Numbered from the stretch's first letter, positions 40,970-51,038 are shown. The stretch: DNA of 64,000 nt from Alphaproteobacteria bacterium (GCA_006844765.1 SPJV01000215.1:6429-70428), one strand, 5' to 3'. Numbers and translations: made by a program. Notes: generated by a model from the letters alone, not told the origin.

Positions 40970-42579
40970 TTGCGCCTGCCGACCAAGCCACGCGCAATGA
41001 CTTGGGCCTGAATCTCGCCCGCCCCTTCAAAGATGTTGAGGATTCGGGCATCCACGAGGACACGGCTGATCGGGGTTTCCAAGGCGTAGCCGATGCCGCC
41101 ATGGATTTGTAGGGCATCATCCGCCGCTGCCCAGGCGCAGCGTGCGGCAAGCAGCTTTGCATAGCCCGCTTCGACATCACAGCGCCGGCCCGTATCCTTG
41201 GCGGCGGCCGCCCGCATGGTGAGCTGGCGGGAAAGTTCAATCTCCGCGGCCATACGGGCGAGCTTACCGCCGACCCTTGGAAATTCTGCAATTGGGCGCC
41301 CGAACTGCTTTCGCTGAACCGCATAGGCAACGCCGAGATCGAGGGCATTGCGCGCCACACCGACGGCCCGGGCGGCGGTTTGGATTCGCGCCGCTTCAAA
41401 GGTCGACATCAATTGCCGGAAACCCTGTCCTTCTTCCCCGCCCAGCAGGTTATCCGCCGAAACTTCAAACCCATCGAAGGCAATGTCGTATTCCTTCAAG
41501 CCGCGATAGCCCAAGGTGCGGATTTCGCCGCCCGTCATGCCGGGCGCGGGGAAAGGTGTCGCGTCATCGCCGCGGGGCTTTTCCGCCAACAGCATAGAGA
41601 GGCCCCGGTGATCGGTCGATTGCGGGTCGGTCCGCACAAGCAACGTCATCAAATCAGAGCGCCCACCATGGGTGGCCCAGGTCTTGGCGCCCTGAACCTT
41701 GTAAATATCACCATCCCGCATCGCGCGGGTTTTCAGGCGCGCCAGATCTGATCCGGTATCCGGTTCCGTGAAAACTGCCGTTGGCAGGATGGACCCATCC
41801 GCGATACCCGGCAGGAAACGCGCTTTTTGATCGGCTGTCCCGTTGCCGGAGATGAGTTCTCCTGCGATCTCCGCCCTCGTCGCCAGGGAGCCGGTCGCAA
41901 GATGAACCGCGCTCAACTCTTCCGTCACTGCCGCCATGGCCTGTTTGCCGAGCGCCAGACCGCCGAATTCCTCCGGCAGGGACAAGCCGAATACGCCCAG
42001 ATCAGCGACGGATTGGACAACACTATCCGGGATCAAGCGGTCTTCCAGATGCCAGCGATGGGCGTGGGGCGCGACCTCTGCTGCAGCGAAGCGGCTGAAT
42101 TGATCCCGGATCGGTGCCAGATCCGGATTGGCATCGCCAGGGTCCGGACGCGCACCATCGGCAAGTGCTTGGGCGATCCGAGCGACAAGCGCCGGATCGC
42201 CGGCAGCATCCAGGGCCTCGGCGACAGCTTCGTCCATCGCCAGCATGCGGGCCGGCCCTGCTAATCCCAACTCCCAGGGACGGGCGGTTTCCATCTGGGA
42301 CATCGGCAGGCCGCCAATCAGACGGGCGCAGATCTCTCCAAAAGCCAGGCGCGCGATATCCGTTTCCAGGCTTCCCAACCGGCCGGCATCGGAAAGCCGC
42401 TGACGCCAAGCGTCAATTGCGATGGCGGCTTCAACTGAAGCGGCGATCCAGGCAATACCATGGGCCAGATGCTGATATTTGGTGAGCAGATCCGGCGCCG
42501 CCTTGCCGTTCTGGACCAGTTTCTCTTCCAACACCAATAGGGCGTGATCGCGATAATCCTGCAGTCGCTCAAGCGTCAT
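40966..42579 (-). CDS. mcd: (2S)-methylsuccinyl-CoA dehydrogenase
   Basis: 537 aa. An N-terminal extension of ~150 residues ('HLAHGIAWIAASVEAAIAI', 'FGEICARLIGGLPMSQ') precedes a complete acyl-CoA dehydrogenase: 'FTEPDTGSDLARLKTRA' and 'GAKTWATHGGRSDLMTLLVRT' for FAD, then 'AVQRKQFGRPIAEFPRVGGKLARM' and 'ALQIHGGIGYALETPISRVLVDARILNIFEGAGEIQ'. The extension and the 'GLSMLLAEKPRGDD...GGEIRTLGYRG' insertion are those of Mcd. It oxidises methylsuccinyl-CoA to mesaconyl-CoA in the ethylmalonyl-CoA pathway of acetate assimilation. A 103-aa gene lies 11 bp upstream; ccr, ecm and mch are not in the window. Confidence 0.92.
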   Translation of the reverse strand: MTLERLQDYRDHALLVLEEKLVQNGKAAPDLLTKYQHLAHGIAWIAASVEAAIAIDAWRQRLSDAGRLGSLETDIARLAFGEICARLIGGLPMSQMETARPWELGLAGPARMLAMDEAVAEALDAAGDPALVARIAQALADGARPDPGDANPDLAPIRDQFSRFAAAEVAPHAHRWHLEDRLIPDSVVQSVADLGVFGLSLPEEFGGLALGKQAMAAVTEELSAVHLATGSLATRAEIAGELISGNGTADQKARFLPGIADGSILPTAVFTEPDTGSDLARLKTRAMRDGDIYKVQGAKTWATHGGRSDLMTLLVRTDPQSTDHRGLSMLLAEKPRGDDATPFPAPGMTGGEIRTLGYRGLKEYDIAFDGFEVSADNLLGGEEGQGFRQLMSTFEAARIQTAARAVGVARNALDLGVAYAVQRKQFGRPIAEFPRVGGKLARMAAEIELSRQLTMRAAAAKDTGRRCDVEAGYAKLLAARCAWAAADDALQIHGGIGYALETPISRVLVDARILNIFEGAGEIQAQVIARGLVGRRN

Positions 42580-42590
42580 AAAACGTCCGC

Positions 42591-42902
42591 CTAGTCGCGT
42601 GTCTTTGGACCGGAGAACGGGGCAGGTCTGCGGCCCAGGCGGTTCTCTCCTGCTTGTGCCCCGCGTGATCCACGGTCGGCGCGTGGCTGGAAGGCAATGA
42701 CATTGCCGGCCTCACGCCCTTCGACGGGAGCACCCGCTGAAGGGGCACGATCAGCAGCTTCTTGCGCGGCAACGCGTTCTACGAACAAGCCGGCCTGTTC
42801 TTCGACAGTATGGAAGTTCATGGGAAAGGTGGCGTTAAAACCGCCATGACGATAGCGAACCCGTGCCGCCTGGCGCCTGCCAAATATCCAAAGATCACTC
42901 AT
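42591..42902 (-). CDS. Hypothetical protein upstream of mcd
   Basis: 103 aa, starting MSDLWIFGRRQAARVRYRHGGF. The front is basic, the middle has 'EEQAGLFVERVAAQEAADRAPSAGAP', and the tail is a disordered, Gly/Arg-rich stretch ('PRADRGSRGAQAGENRLGRRPAPF'). No known domain recognised. It is 11 bp before mcd on the same strand, so probably in the same transcript. Confidence 0.6.
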   Translation of the reverse strand: MSDLWIFGRRQAARVRYRHGGFNATFPMNFHTVEEQAGLFVERVAAQEAADRAPSAGAPVEGREAGNVIAFQPRADRGSRGAQAGENRLGRRPAPFSGPKTRD

Positions 42903-43114
42903 GTTCCGGCAAACCCCTCAGGAATCCTCACATAGATTGAGGCTAACCCAGTTTTTGCACCTGGCCGGTTGGGCCATACTCACTCTGTGCTTGGTCGCAC
43001 TTGTTGGCCTGAAAGGCAAGACTTGGCGGGTCTTCACGGTGCTGGTACCGGTGGCCGCGCCTTTTCGCCGCGCCTTCTTGTCGGCCCAGGAGAACGGGAG
43101 CATGGTCGGCGATC

Positions 43115-44056
43115 ATGGAAATCCTGTTCGAAATTCTATTCCCGGTCTTTGGTGTCATCGCCCTGGGCTATGCTGCTGCCAAGTTGGGTTGGTTTGGTGA
43201 AGACGCTGAAAAGGGCGTCGCGACGTTCGTTTTCAACTTCGCCATTCCCCTGATGCTTTACCGCACGATCGGCACGACAGACCTTCCCGAGACCCCGCCT
43301 TGGGGCTTGTTTGCCAGTTTCTATGGCGCGGGTCTGGCACTCTATGGCTTCGGTTTTCTGATCGCCCGGATGGGGTTCGGGCGGGATTTTGGGGGAAGCA
43401 CCGTTACCGGTATGGGCTTCGCCTTCGGGAATTCGGTGCTGGTTGGCTTGCCCCTGGTGATCACAGCCTATGGCGAAGCGAAGATCGTGCCTTTCCTGAT
43501 CCTACTCTCGGTCCATGGCGTTACGTTCTTTTCCGTTACCACGATCCTGATGGAGGTTGGCGCCAGCGATGGTGAGCGTGGCTTCAAAGCGCCTGCCCTG
43601 CGCATCGTGAAAAGCCTGGCCCGCAACCCGGTTCTGATCGGAATAGCAGCAGGCTTGGCGAGTAATTTTTCCGGGATTGGCGTGCCGGGCCCCATCGAAT
43701 CCCTGACCCGCATGATGCAAGGGGCGGTCGCACCCTCCGCCTTGTTCATCGCCGGTGCGGCGATGGTGCGCTACGGCATAGCCGGTCGGATATCCCAGTC
43801 CATCTTCATGGTCTCCGGCAAGTTGGTCATCTTCCCAGCGTTGGTCTTCCTTTTGGGGCATGAGGTCTTCGGCCTCGATGCCCTCTCCCTGCAGATGGCA
43901 GTGTTGCTGGCGGCCCAACCCGTCGGTGTCATGGTCTTCGTCTTTGCCAGCCGCTACAGCACGGGCCAAGCCTTGGCCACAACCGCGATCTTTATGTCGA
44001 CGCCGTTATCTGCGATAACGCTGGGGGTTCTATTGTATCTTTTTGACGTGCGGTAG
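43115..44056 (+). CDS. AEC (auxin efflux carrier) family transporter
   Basis: 313 aa with ~10 hydrophobic helices in two halves. 'ILFPVFGVIALGYAAAKLGWF' at the N-terminus, 'GFAFGNSVLVGLPLVITAYGE' near residue 110 and 'QPVGVMVFVFASRY' near the end are typical of the AEC family, which includes malate/malonate carriers such as MdcF. It probably moves an organic acid across the inner membrane; substrate and direction are not clear. It is divergent from the mcd transcript over ~210 bp with no strong regulatory motif noted. Confidence 0.9.
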   Translation: MEILFEILFPVFGVIALGYAAAKLGWFGEDAEKGVATFVFNFAIPLMLYRTIGTTDLPETPPWGLFASFYGAGLALYGFGFLIARMGFGRDFGGSTVTGMGFAFGNSVLVGLPLVITAYGEAKIVPFLILLSVHGVTFFSVTTILMEVGASDGERGFKAPALRIVKSLARNPVLIGIAAGLASNFSGIGVPGPIESLTRMMQGAVAPSALFIAGAAMVRYGIAGRISQSIFMVSGKLVIFPALVFLLGHEVFGLDALSLQMAVLLAAQPVGVMVFVFASRYSTGQALATTAIFMSTPLSAITLGVLLYLFDVR

Positions 44057-44203
44057 CGCCGATTGATCGGGGTAAGTCCTCAACTGGACCGCCTTATGTG
44101 GACGAGTTCGCATTGCGTCAAATATTCAAAGTGCCGGCCTTGTCCCATTTTGGCGCTTGCATATGTTAGGATGCGATGAGGGCGATTGACGGGGAAACAG
44201 CGC

Positions 44204-45055
44204 ATGGCTTTGGTGGATAGGATCCACGCGTGCAACAACGCGAAGATGTTCAATTACCTGCCCTTTTATGCGGCGGGTAAGCGGATCGGTTGGGTACGCG
44301 ACACTCAGGTCGGGCTGTTGTCCGGGCTGGATTGCTTCAGCATCAGTCCAAGGCGCGTCGACTTCTCGCAAGCCGTTCATGGCTATGATGAGATTACCGA
44401 AGTCCTGGATGGCGCCCAGCGAAAACTCGCTGAAGACGGCCATATCAAGGGCTGGCGGGACGAACGCTACGCTGTGCGTCCGCATTTCGGTACGGACCCG
44501 CTCTTCGAAATGGAACGGTCGGGGTGTCCCTTCTTCGGCGTTCGGACCTGGTCCGTTCATGTCATTGCTTATGTCTGGCGCAAGGGGGATGGTCCGCATT
44601 TCTGGGTCGCCAAGCGGGATGCCAACCGACCGACCTATCCCGGAAAACTGGATTCTTCCGTCGGCGGCGGACAGCCCGCTGGGTTATCCGTGACGCAGAA
44701 CCTGATCGATGAATGCGGGGAAGAGGCCGGTATTCCCGAAGAATATGCGCGCCGTGCCAAACCTGTCGGCTGTATTTCCTATCGGCATGAAACCGAAGCC
44801 GGGTTGAGCCCGGACCAAATCTTCTGCTTTGATCTGCAATTGCCGGAAGATGTCATTCCCTATGGCGCTGATGGCGAGGTGGAAGAATACCGCCTCGTCC
44901 CCTGGCAGAAATTGATGGAAATCCTTGCCGATGGGGATGACTTCAAGGTCAACTCCGCCCTGGTCTATATCAACTTCTTTGCCCGTCATGGCATGTTGCG
45001 CCCGGACGAGCACAAGGATTACGCGGAAATCTGCGCAGGCCTTGGCGCGAACTAA
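44204..45055 (+). CDS. Nudix protein with DUF4743 (thiamine-pyrophosphokinase-like)
   Basis: 283 aa from ATG 44204 (GGGGAAA upstream; a TTG six codons earlier is possible). The N-terminal DUF4743-type region has 'PFYAAGKRIGWV'. The Nudix fold follows: 'VWRKGDGPHFWVAKRD' and the Nudix box 'GGGQPAGLSVTQNLIDECGEEAG'. The box keeps G-G-x2...E-x2-E-E-x-G but lacks the usual first Glu and the Arg of R-E-x2-E-E. Members of this group are found next to or fused with thiamine pyrophosphokinase in other organisms and are thought to act on oxidised thiamine diphosphates. No thiamine gene is near. Confidence 0.85.
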   Translation: MALVDRIHACNNAKMFNYLPFYAAGKRIGWVRDTQVGLLSGLDCFSISPRRVDFSQAVHGYDEITEVLDGAQRKLAEDGHIKGWRDERYAVRPHFGTDPLFEMERSGCPFFGVRTWSVHVIAYVWRKGDGPHFWVAKRDANRPTYPGKLDSSVGGGQPAGLSVTQNLIDECGEEAGIPEEYARRAKPVGCISYRHETEAGLSPDQIFCFDLQLPEDVIPYGADGEVEEYRLVPWQKLMEILADGDDFKVNSALVYINFFARHGMLRPDEHKDYAEICAGLGAN

Positions 45056-45112
45056 GCCTGGAGTAGTCCTGCATCAGGCCTGAAGGAACCCCGATACAGC
45101 TTATTCCCCAGC

Positions 45113-48100
45113 TTATTCCGCAGCGTTCGGCGTTGGGTCTTTCGCCGCGCGTTCGGTCAGGACCTTGGCGCGGTTTCCTTCCAATGCGGCGAGGAACAAC
45201 GAGAGAAGCGGTGGAATGATCGCCAGTGTCAGCACCGCCGACATCGCCAGGCCACCGACAACAACGGATCCCAACCCGCGATAGATTTCCGATCCGGCGC
45301 CGGGGAAGATCACCAGCGGTGCCATGCCGAAAACCGATGTCAGGGTCGACATGAAGATCGGGCGCACCCGGTTGCGCGTTGCCTCCAAAATCGCTTCCGC
45401 AGCCTCCATCCCGTCTTGCCGGAAGTGGTGCAGTGTTTGGTGCACGATCAGGATCGCATTATTGACGACGATCCCGATCAGGATGACGAAGCCCAACAGG
45501 GTCAACATGTCGAGGGCTTGGAAGCTGTAATTGTTCAAAACCGCCAACCCGATCACGCCGCCCGCCGTGGCCAGAGGGACGGAGAGCACGATGATCAGCG
45601 GATAAATGAAGCTTTCGAACAACACCGCCATCACAAGATAGACGATCACCAGGGCCAGCAGCAGGTCGAGCTGCATTTCAGCCCAGGTTTCCTGAAGCTT
45701 ATCCGCCGTGCCGGAAAGACCGATACGAACGCCGGGCGGAAGGCCGGAGGCTTCCAGCGGCTCCAACACCTCAGCTTTCAGTTTTTCCAACGCTGTGCCC
45801 AGGGCCAGATCCCCCTTCGGTGTCAGTTGCAGCGTAATCGTCCGTGTCAGCTCCGTATGGCGGATCTGCGTCGGACCGGCTGTGACCCGCACCTCCGCCA
45901 ATTGGTTTGCCGGAAGGATCGTTCCGGAGCTTGTGACGACCGGCAGATTTTCGATTCCCTGTGTCTGGGTCAGGCCGGAACTGGGTCCCTTCATGGTCAG
46001 ATCCATCAAAGAGCCATCGACCGTGATCTCATCAACCCGCAAGCCCTCATTAAAGGCATCGACAGTCAGGCCGAGCTCCAATGCGGAGACCCCATTATCG
46101 GAAAGTTTCACCGGATCCGGGATGACCTGCACTTCCGGCGCGCCCAGCTCCAGGCCGGGAAGCGGGCGCATCTGGTTGCCTTCGCTACGCGGGAAGCTTT
46201 GCCCGATCATTCCCGCCGCGCGTTGGGCAACATCGACGACCGTTTCAAGACTGGGACCCCGAATATCAACCTCAATGGCGCGCGATCCGCCGATCCCGCG
46301 TCCGAAAATGGAAGGCTGGCGGAAGAAACCGAAGGTGCCGGGTTCCCGATAAACCGGGCCGGTCATGATCGGGATCAGCTCCTTGATCCGGCGTGGGTCG
46401 ACGGTTCGGCCGCCCATGAAGGTGCGTGAATTCGTTGCGACGAAGAAGAAGGTCTCCATCAGGGGCGGGGCGTCGGGTTGCATCGCGGCTTCCCGCTCCT
46501 CCGTCGACATGTCCATCCCACGCCACAAGGGGCGGACAACAGTCTCTACCCGTTCCGCCATGCCGCGCATGGTCTCCAGATTATAGCCGGGCGGCGGTAG
46601 GATCACGCCGAAGACGAAGTTGCGGTTACCTTCCGGCAGATATTCCAGATCCGGCAACAGCCGGTAGGTGCCATACCCAGCCGATGCGGTAATCACGATG
46701 ACGAGGCTTGCCGCGAGCATACGGGAGCGAACGACCTTGCCGGTCAGCCAGTTGAGCGTGCGCATGAAGCCGCGCCCGAAATGATCGATACCGGGCAACG
46801 GCGGCGACAGTTTTGTCGGGTCCCCGACCTTGCCCTTCAGGAGCCAACGGGAAAGTGCCGGAATCACGGTGACCGACACCAATAGCGACAACATCACCGC
46901 AACCGAGATCGCAACCGCGATGTCGCGGAACAGCTGCCCCACCTCCAATTCCATAATCAGGATTGGGATGAAGACCATTACGGTGGTGAGCGCAGAGACC
47001 AGGATCGCGCCCCAGACCTGACTTGCGCCCAGATAGGCGGCCTCTGGCGCCGGTTTACCAAGCTGACGGTGGCGATAGATGTTCTCCAGGACGACAATGG
47101 CGGCATCGACCACCATCCCCACGGCAAAGGCGATCCCAGCAAGGCTCACCACATTCAAGGACCGGCCAAGTGCTGCCATAGCAACAAAGGATGCAACGAC
47201 GGATACAGGGATCGCCAGGGCAACCACCAGCGTCGCGCGGATGGAGCGCAGGAAGACCAGCAGGATCACCACCGCAAAGGTCCCGCCGACCCAGATATTC
47301 TGGATCACCAGATCAATGGCGGAATTGATATAGACCGTCTCGTCATAAAGCTGTTCCAGCTTCAGCCCGTTGGCGGCAAGGACGCCTTCATTCAATTCGT
47401 CCCGCCGGTCGCGCAGATGCTGCATCACCTCAATGACATTGGCGCCAATCTCCCGCTTCACGGAAAGTGCGATCGCCTCAAAACCGCCGGAGCGGATATC
47501 CGCGGTGGAATCCTTGAAGCCGAACTGCACATTAGCGATATCGCCCAATGTGATCCGCGCGACGCGCCCAGTTGCCTCGTCGCGGTCAGTCCGCAACACG
47601 ATTTCTGAAATACGCTCTGGTGTCGTCAGGTCATTATCGGTCCGGACAATATAGCGCCGCTTGCCCTCATCAACCTTGCCGCCGGAGATGGAAGCATTCT
47701 CATCCCGGAGCCGGTTCACCACATCTGGAACGGTCAGATTGAATTCCGCCATCCGGATGGGGTCGACGATGACCTGCATCTCCTTGGCGCCGCCGCCATA
47801 GACATCGACCTGCCCCACCCCCGGAATGCTTTCCATCGCCGATTTGACGATATCTTCGGCAAAATCCCCATAGGTATGGATCGGCGGTTCCGTGCCATCC
47901 GCATGGCGCAGCCGGAACCAGGCGATGGAGTTGTCTTCCGAGCCGGCGGTATCCATGGTCGGCTCGTCGGCTTCTTCCGGATAACCCGGTACGCGGTCCA
48001 GCCTGTTGGCGGTCAGCAGCAAAGCGCGCGACATATCACTGCCGACCGCCAGCTCCAGTTCAATCTCTGCGCGGCCATCCCGGGCACGGCTGGTGATTTT

Positions 48101-48334
48101 CTGAAGCCCTTCCAGCCCTTTCAGGACTTCTTCCTGCTCATTGACGATTTCGCGCTCGATCTCCTCCGGCGCGGCGCCCAGCCAATAGGTGCGAATGTTG
48201 ATGATCGGCTTGTTAACATCGGGGGCCAGCTGGATCGGAATCGTGGTCAACGCGACATAGCCGAACATAAGCGCCATGATCACGGCGGAAACGACAGCTG
48301 TCGGGCGCTGGATGGCGGCGCGAATGATATCCAT
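45113..48334 (-). CDS. RND efflux pump, inner-membrane permease (AcrB/HAE1 type)
   Basis: 1073 aa, a full RND trimer subunit with 12 helices. Both periplasmic porter domains are present. TM4 has the proton relay 'FAVGMVVDAAIVVLENIYRH' with adjacent Asp replaced by V-D-A, i.e. one of the DD pair of AcrB kept. The C-terminal TM10-11 region contains 'IVVNNAILIVHQTLHHFRQDGMEAAEAILEATRNRVRPIFMSTLTSVFGMAPL'. It exports hydrophobic compounds from the periplasm or bilayer using the proton gradient. It lies 61 bp after the adaptor gene on the same strand. No TolC-type channel is in the window. Confidence 0.95.
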   Translation of the reverse strand: MDIIRAAIQRPTAVVSAVIMALMFGYVALTTIPIQLAPDVNKPIINIRTYWLGAAPEEIEREIVNEQEEVLKGLEGLQKITSRARDGRAEIELELAVGSDMSRALLLTANRLDRVPGYPEEADEPTMDTAGSEDNSIAWFRLRHADGTEPPIHTYGDFAEDIVKSAMESIPGVGQVDVYGGGAKEMQVIVDPIRMAEFNLTVPDVVNRLRDENASISGGKVDEGKRRYIVRTDNDLTTPERISEIVLRTDRDEATGRVARITLGDIANVQFGFKDSTADIRSGGFEAIALSVKREIGANVIEVMQHLRDRRDELNEGVLAANGLKLEQLYDETVYINSAIDLVIQNIWVGGTFAVVILLVFLRSIRATLVVALAIPVSVVASFVAMAALGRSLNVVSLAGIAFAVGMVVDAAIVVLENIYRHRQLGKPAPEAAYLGASQVWGAILVSALTTVMVFIPILIMELEVGQLFRDIAVAISVAVMLSLLVSVTVIPALSRWLLKGKVGDPTKLSPPLPGIDHFGRGFMRTLNWLTGKVVRSRMLAASLVIVITASAGYGTYRLLPDLEYLPEGNRNFVFGVILPPPGYNLETMRGMAERVETVVRPLWRGMDMSTEEREAAMQPDAPPLMETFFFVATNSRTFMGGRTVDPRRIKELIPIMTGPVYREPGTFGFFRQPSIFGRGIGGSRAIEVDIRGPSLETVVDVAQRAAGMIGQSFPRSEGNQMRPLPGLELGAPEVQVIPDPVKLSDNGVSALELGLTVDAFNEGLRVDEITVDGSLMDLTMKGPSSGLTQTQGIENLPVVTSSGTILPANQLAEVRVTAGPTQIRHTELTRTITLQLTPKGDLALGTALEKLKAEVLEPLEASGLPPGVRIGLSGTADKLQETWAEMQLDLLLALVIVYLVMAVLFESFIYPLIIVLSVPLATAGGVIGLAVLNNYSFQALDMLTLLGFVILIGIVVNNAILIVHQTLHHFRQDGMEAAEAILEATRNRVRPIFMSTLTSVFGMAPLVIFPGAGSEIYRGLGSVVVGGLAMSAVLTLAIIPPLLSLFLAALEGNRAKVLTERAAKDPTPNAAE

Positions 48335-48395
48335 TGGTCGATCTCGTTCCTAATTCAGTATCGCTGGATCTAGTATCACTGTCGGGGTCCGCGCG

Positions 48396-49559
48396 TCAGC
48401 CATCCGTCGATTGTTCGGCAGCGCTTTGATTCCCTTGCCCCTCAGGCGCCGCAACAGCCTGGCCGGGGCGCAGACGTTCATTTCCGCGAATGACGGTCAC
48501 ATCGCCTTCCGACAGACCCGTCTTGACGACAAAGCGATCACCGGTCGCAACGCCCAAGGTCACTGGCTTCGGCATGGCCTTGCCATCAACCACCAGATAG
48601 ACGCTGTCGCCGCCGCTGCGGGACAGGATCGCATCCTTGTGGACCGTCAACACATCGCGGGCTTCACCGACCGGAATCAAGACGCTGACCGTCTGGCCGG
48701 CCGCCAGTCCCGCGCCTTTCCCCATTGTCGCTTCATCGATCGCCGGGATGAACCGCACCTGCCGTGTCCGGGTCAGGGCGTTTTCTTCCGGCACCAAGGC
48801 GCGGACAACGGCATCAAGGCGCTGCGTGTCGCTTAAACTCGCCTGAATACTGCGGCCCGGGGTCAGCCCCCCCAGCCGGTTCGAGGGCACATCCGCTTCG
48901 ATCTCAAGGTCCCGGTCATTGACCAGGGCCACCGCCGGATCGCCGACATTCACATAGGCCCCGCGTTCGATATAGCGCGTCGTGACGACACCGCTAAACG
49001 GCGCCTTTATCACACCAAGGGACAGGTCGATCTCTGCCAGGCGCAGATCGGCGCGTGCCCGGGCGATGGCGGCATCCGCTTCGCCGATTGAGGCCTTGGC
49101 AACGGCGACTTCGCGCCTTTTGTCGTCATAGCGCGCCTTGGAAAAGGCTGCCGAGCCCTTGAGCTTTTCGAGCCGCGCCATTTCGTCTTCGGCCAATCTC
49201 ATCACTGCGGTTGCCGTGCGCCGTTCCGCCCCGCGTTCGGCAAGGTCCGCTGCCTTGGAAGCGCGGGTCTGTTCCAGCCGGTCCAAGGCCAGCCGGGCGA
49301 CCACATCACCTTCCGCCACACGGTCGCCAACATCGACCAGCACTTCAGCGACCGGACCACGGGTCAGGGCGGCGACAACACCGGATTGCCGCGCGATCAG
49401 CCGGCCGAGCACGGGAAAGGTCTGTGACAAGGGCTCGACCCGCACAGTATCGACCTCCACCGGGGACGGTCCCCCTTGCGCCATGGCGCCAGAGATGCCC
49501 GATAGTGCCAGAGTGGCTAAGGCGCCACAGATCAGCTTACGAAAATTACCGAACGTCAT
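48396..49559 (-). CDS. RND efflux pump, periplasmic adaptor (membrane fusion protein)
   Basis: 387 aa from ATG 49559 (GGGGAAA upstream; the open frame to 49691 has no start signal). Signal peptide at residues 1-28 ending SGAMA-Q, no lipobox. The order is barrel-sandwich (lipoyl-like) 'RGPVAEVLVDVGDRVAEGDVVARL', coiled-coil hairpin 'QTRASKAADLAERGAERRTAT...AIARARADLRLAEIDLSLG', second lipoyl half 'VIKAPFSGVVTTRYIERGAYV', beta-barrel and membrane-proximal domain. It links the pump to an outer-membrane channel. First gene of the two-gene pump operon. Confidence 0.94.
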   Translation of the reverse strand: MTFGNFRKLICGALATLALSGISGAMAQGGPSPVEVDTVRVEPLSQTFPVLGRLIARQSGVVAALTRGPVAEVLVDVGDRVAEGDVVARLALDRLEQTRASKAADLAERGAERRTATAVMRLAEDEMARLEKLKGSAAFSKARYDDKRREVAVAKASIGEADAAIARARADLRLAEIDLSLGVIKAPFSGVVTTRYIERGAYVNVGDPAVALVNDRDLEIEADVPSNRLGGLTPGRSIQASLSDTQRLDAVVRALVPEENALTRTRQVRFIPAIDEATMGKGAGLAAGQTVSVLIPVGEARDVLTVHKDAILSRSGGDSVYLVVDGKAMPKPVTLGVATGDRFVVKTGLSEGDVTVIRGNERLRPGQAVAAPEGQGNQSAAEQSTDG

Positions 49560-49717
49560 ACCGTTTCCCCACACATAACGCGGGCCATCGTACCGCGTTT
49601 CCGGCGTATCCAAACGCCTAAACCGTAAAAAATGGTGCTTTTGCCGCGGATTTCGAGCCCTATGCCCGACGACATGCGGCTGGACCGCCATTTTGCCGGC
49701 AAACTATTTGCTGATAA

Positions 49718-50650
49718 CTAAAGATCTTTGCCGAGCGCCTGAACATGGGTGGCGACCGACCGGCCCAAGGCTGACAGGTTATAACCGCCTTCCAGCGTAG
49801 AAACCACCCGTCCGCCGCAGCAATCTTCCGCAACCGCGATCAGCGCCTCGGTCGCCCAACCATAGTCGTCTTCCGTCAACATCATCTGCGCCAGCGGATC
49901 TTCGCCATGCGCATCGAAACCGGCGGAAATCAAGATAAGGTCGGGGTCGAAGCGGCGCAGCGCCGGCAGGATGCGATCTTCCATTGCGGCGGTGAAGGCA
50001 TCACTACCGGCAAAGGGCTCCAGTGGGGCATTAACGATATTTCCCGCGACCCCCGCTTCATGCAGCCGCCCTGTCCCGGGGTAGAGGGGTGATTGATGGG
50101 TTGAGGCGAACATCAGGCTTGCGTTCTTTTCAAACATCGCCTGAGTGCCATTGCCGTGATGGACGTCGAAATCCATGACAGCGACCCGCTCTGCGCCATG
50201 GACCCGTTGGGCATGAACCGCCCCGATGGCGACATTATTGAAGATGCAGAACCCCATCGCCTGATCCGGCTCCGCATGGTGGCCGGGCGGTCGCACGGCG
50301 CAGAAGGCCCGCTTTGCCTCTCCCGACATCACGGCATCGACTGCGGCGACGACGCCACCCGCTGCCCGCAGGCTTGCTTCCTTAGAGCCCGGATTGACCG
50401 CAGTATCGGCATCAAGCCGGACGGAGCCTTCCTCCGGAAAGGCGGCCATAACGGCGCGGACATAATCCGGATCATGGACATATTCGATCAGCAGCGGATC
50501 GATCATCGGGGCTTCCCGCCGGTCCAGGCCATCAAATTCAGGCGCTGACAAAGCCTCCGCAATCGCCCGCAAGCGGCCCGGGCTCTCCGGATGGCCCAGG
50601 GCAACTTCATGTTCCATACAGGCAGCATGGCTGAACAACAGGACCGACAT
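49718..50650 (-). CDS. Histone-deacetylase-family (class II-like) deacetylase
   Basis: 310 aa from ATG 50650 (AAAGGAAG upstream). The HDAC fold is intact: 'HPESPGRLRAI' near the start, catalytic His pair and loop 'RPPGHHAEPDQAMGFCIFNNVAIGA', zinc ligands 'DFDVHHGNGTQ' and 'SAGFDAHGEDPL', and 'TLEGGYN' near the end. Bacterial members act on acetylpolyamines or acetylated proteins (AcuC-like); which one is unclear here. Divergent from xseB over 135 bp. Confidence 0.92.
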   Translation of the reverse strand: MSVLLFSHAACMEHEVALGHPESPGRLRAIAEALSAPEFDGLDRREAPMIDPLLIEYVHDPDYVRAVMAAFPEEGSVRLDADTAVNPGSKEASLRAAGGVVAAVDAVMSGEAKRAFCAVRPPGHHAEPDQAMGFCIFNNVAIGAVHAQRVHGAERVAVMDFDVHHGNGTQAMFEKNASLMFASTHQSPLYPGTGRLHEAGVAGNIVNAPLEPFAGSDAFTAAMEDRILPALRRFDPDLILISAGFDAHGEDPLAQMMLTEDDYGWATEALIAVAEDCCGGRVVSTLEGGYNLSALGRSVATHVQALGKDL

Positions 50651-50785
50651 GCGGAAACTTCCTTTAATCATTGTCAAAAACCCGCCGCATTCTGGACGCG
50701 TCTGCCCCCTCGTTGCAAGATAGTCCCGTTGCAACATCATCCGGCGCAGATCATAACGGATCAAACAAACTTGGAAGGGTGAGTG

Positions 50786-51028
50786 ATGAGCGAACAGTCC
50801 GATATCGGCAGCTTGAGTTTCGAAGCGGCGTTGAAGGAACTTGAAGAAATCGTCCGCCGCCTGGAAGGGGCTGACAGTACGCTCGACGATGCAATCTCGA
50901 TCTATGAGCGCGGCGTTGCCCTGAAGCAGCACTGCGAGGCGAAATTGCGGGAAGCCAAGGCGCGGGTGGAAAAGATCTCTATTGGACCGGATGGCGCCGC
51001 GCAGGCGGAACCGGCCGATCTGGATTGA
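50786..51028 (+). CDS. xseB: Exodeoxyribonuclease VII small subunit
   Basis: 80 aa from ATG 50786 (GGAAGGG 6 nt upstream; GTG 50783 is one codon earlier). Typical XseB: 'SFEAALKELEEIVRRLEGADSTLDDAISIYERGVALKQHCEAKLREAKARVEKI', a helical pair that binds XseA. ExoVII degrades single-stranded DNA. It sits 10 bp before ispA, the usual order in Proteobacteria; xseA is elsewhere. Confidence 0.95.
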   Translation: MSEQSDIGSLSFEAALKELEEIVRRLEGADSTLDDAISIYERGVALKQHCEAKLREAKARVEKISIGPDGAAQAEPADLD

Positions 51029-51038
51029 CGCGATAACG

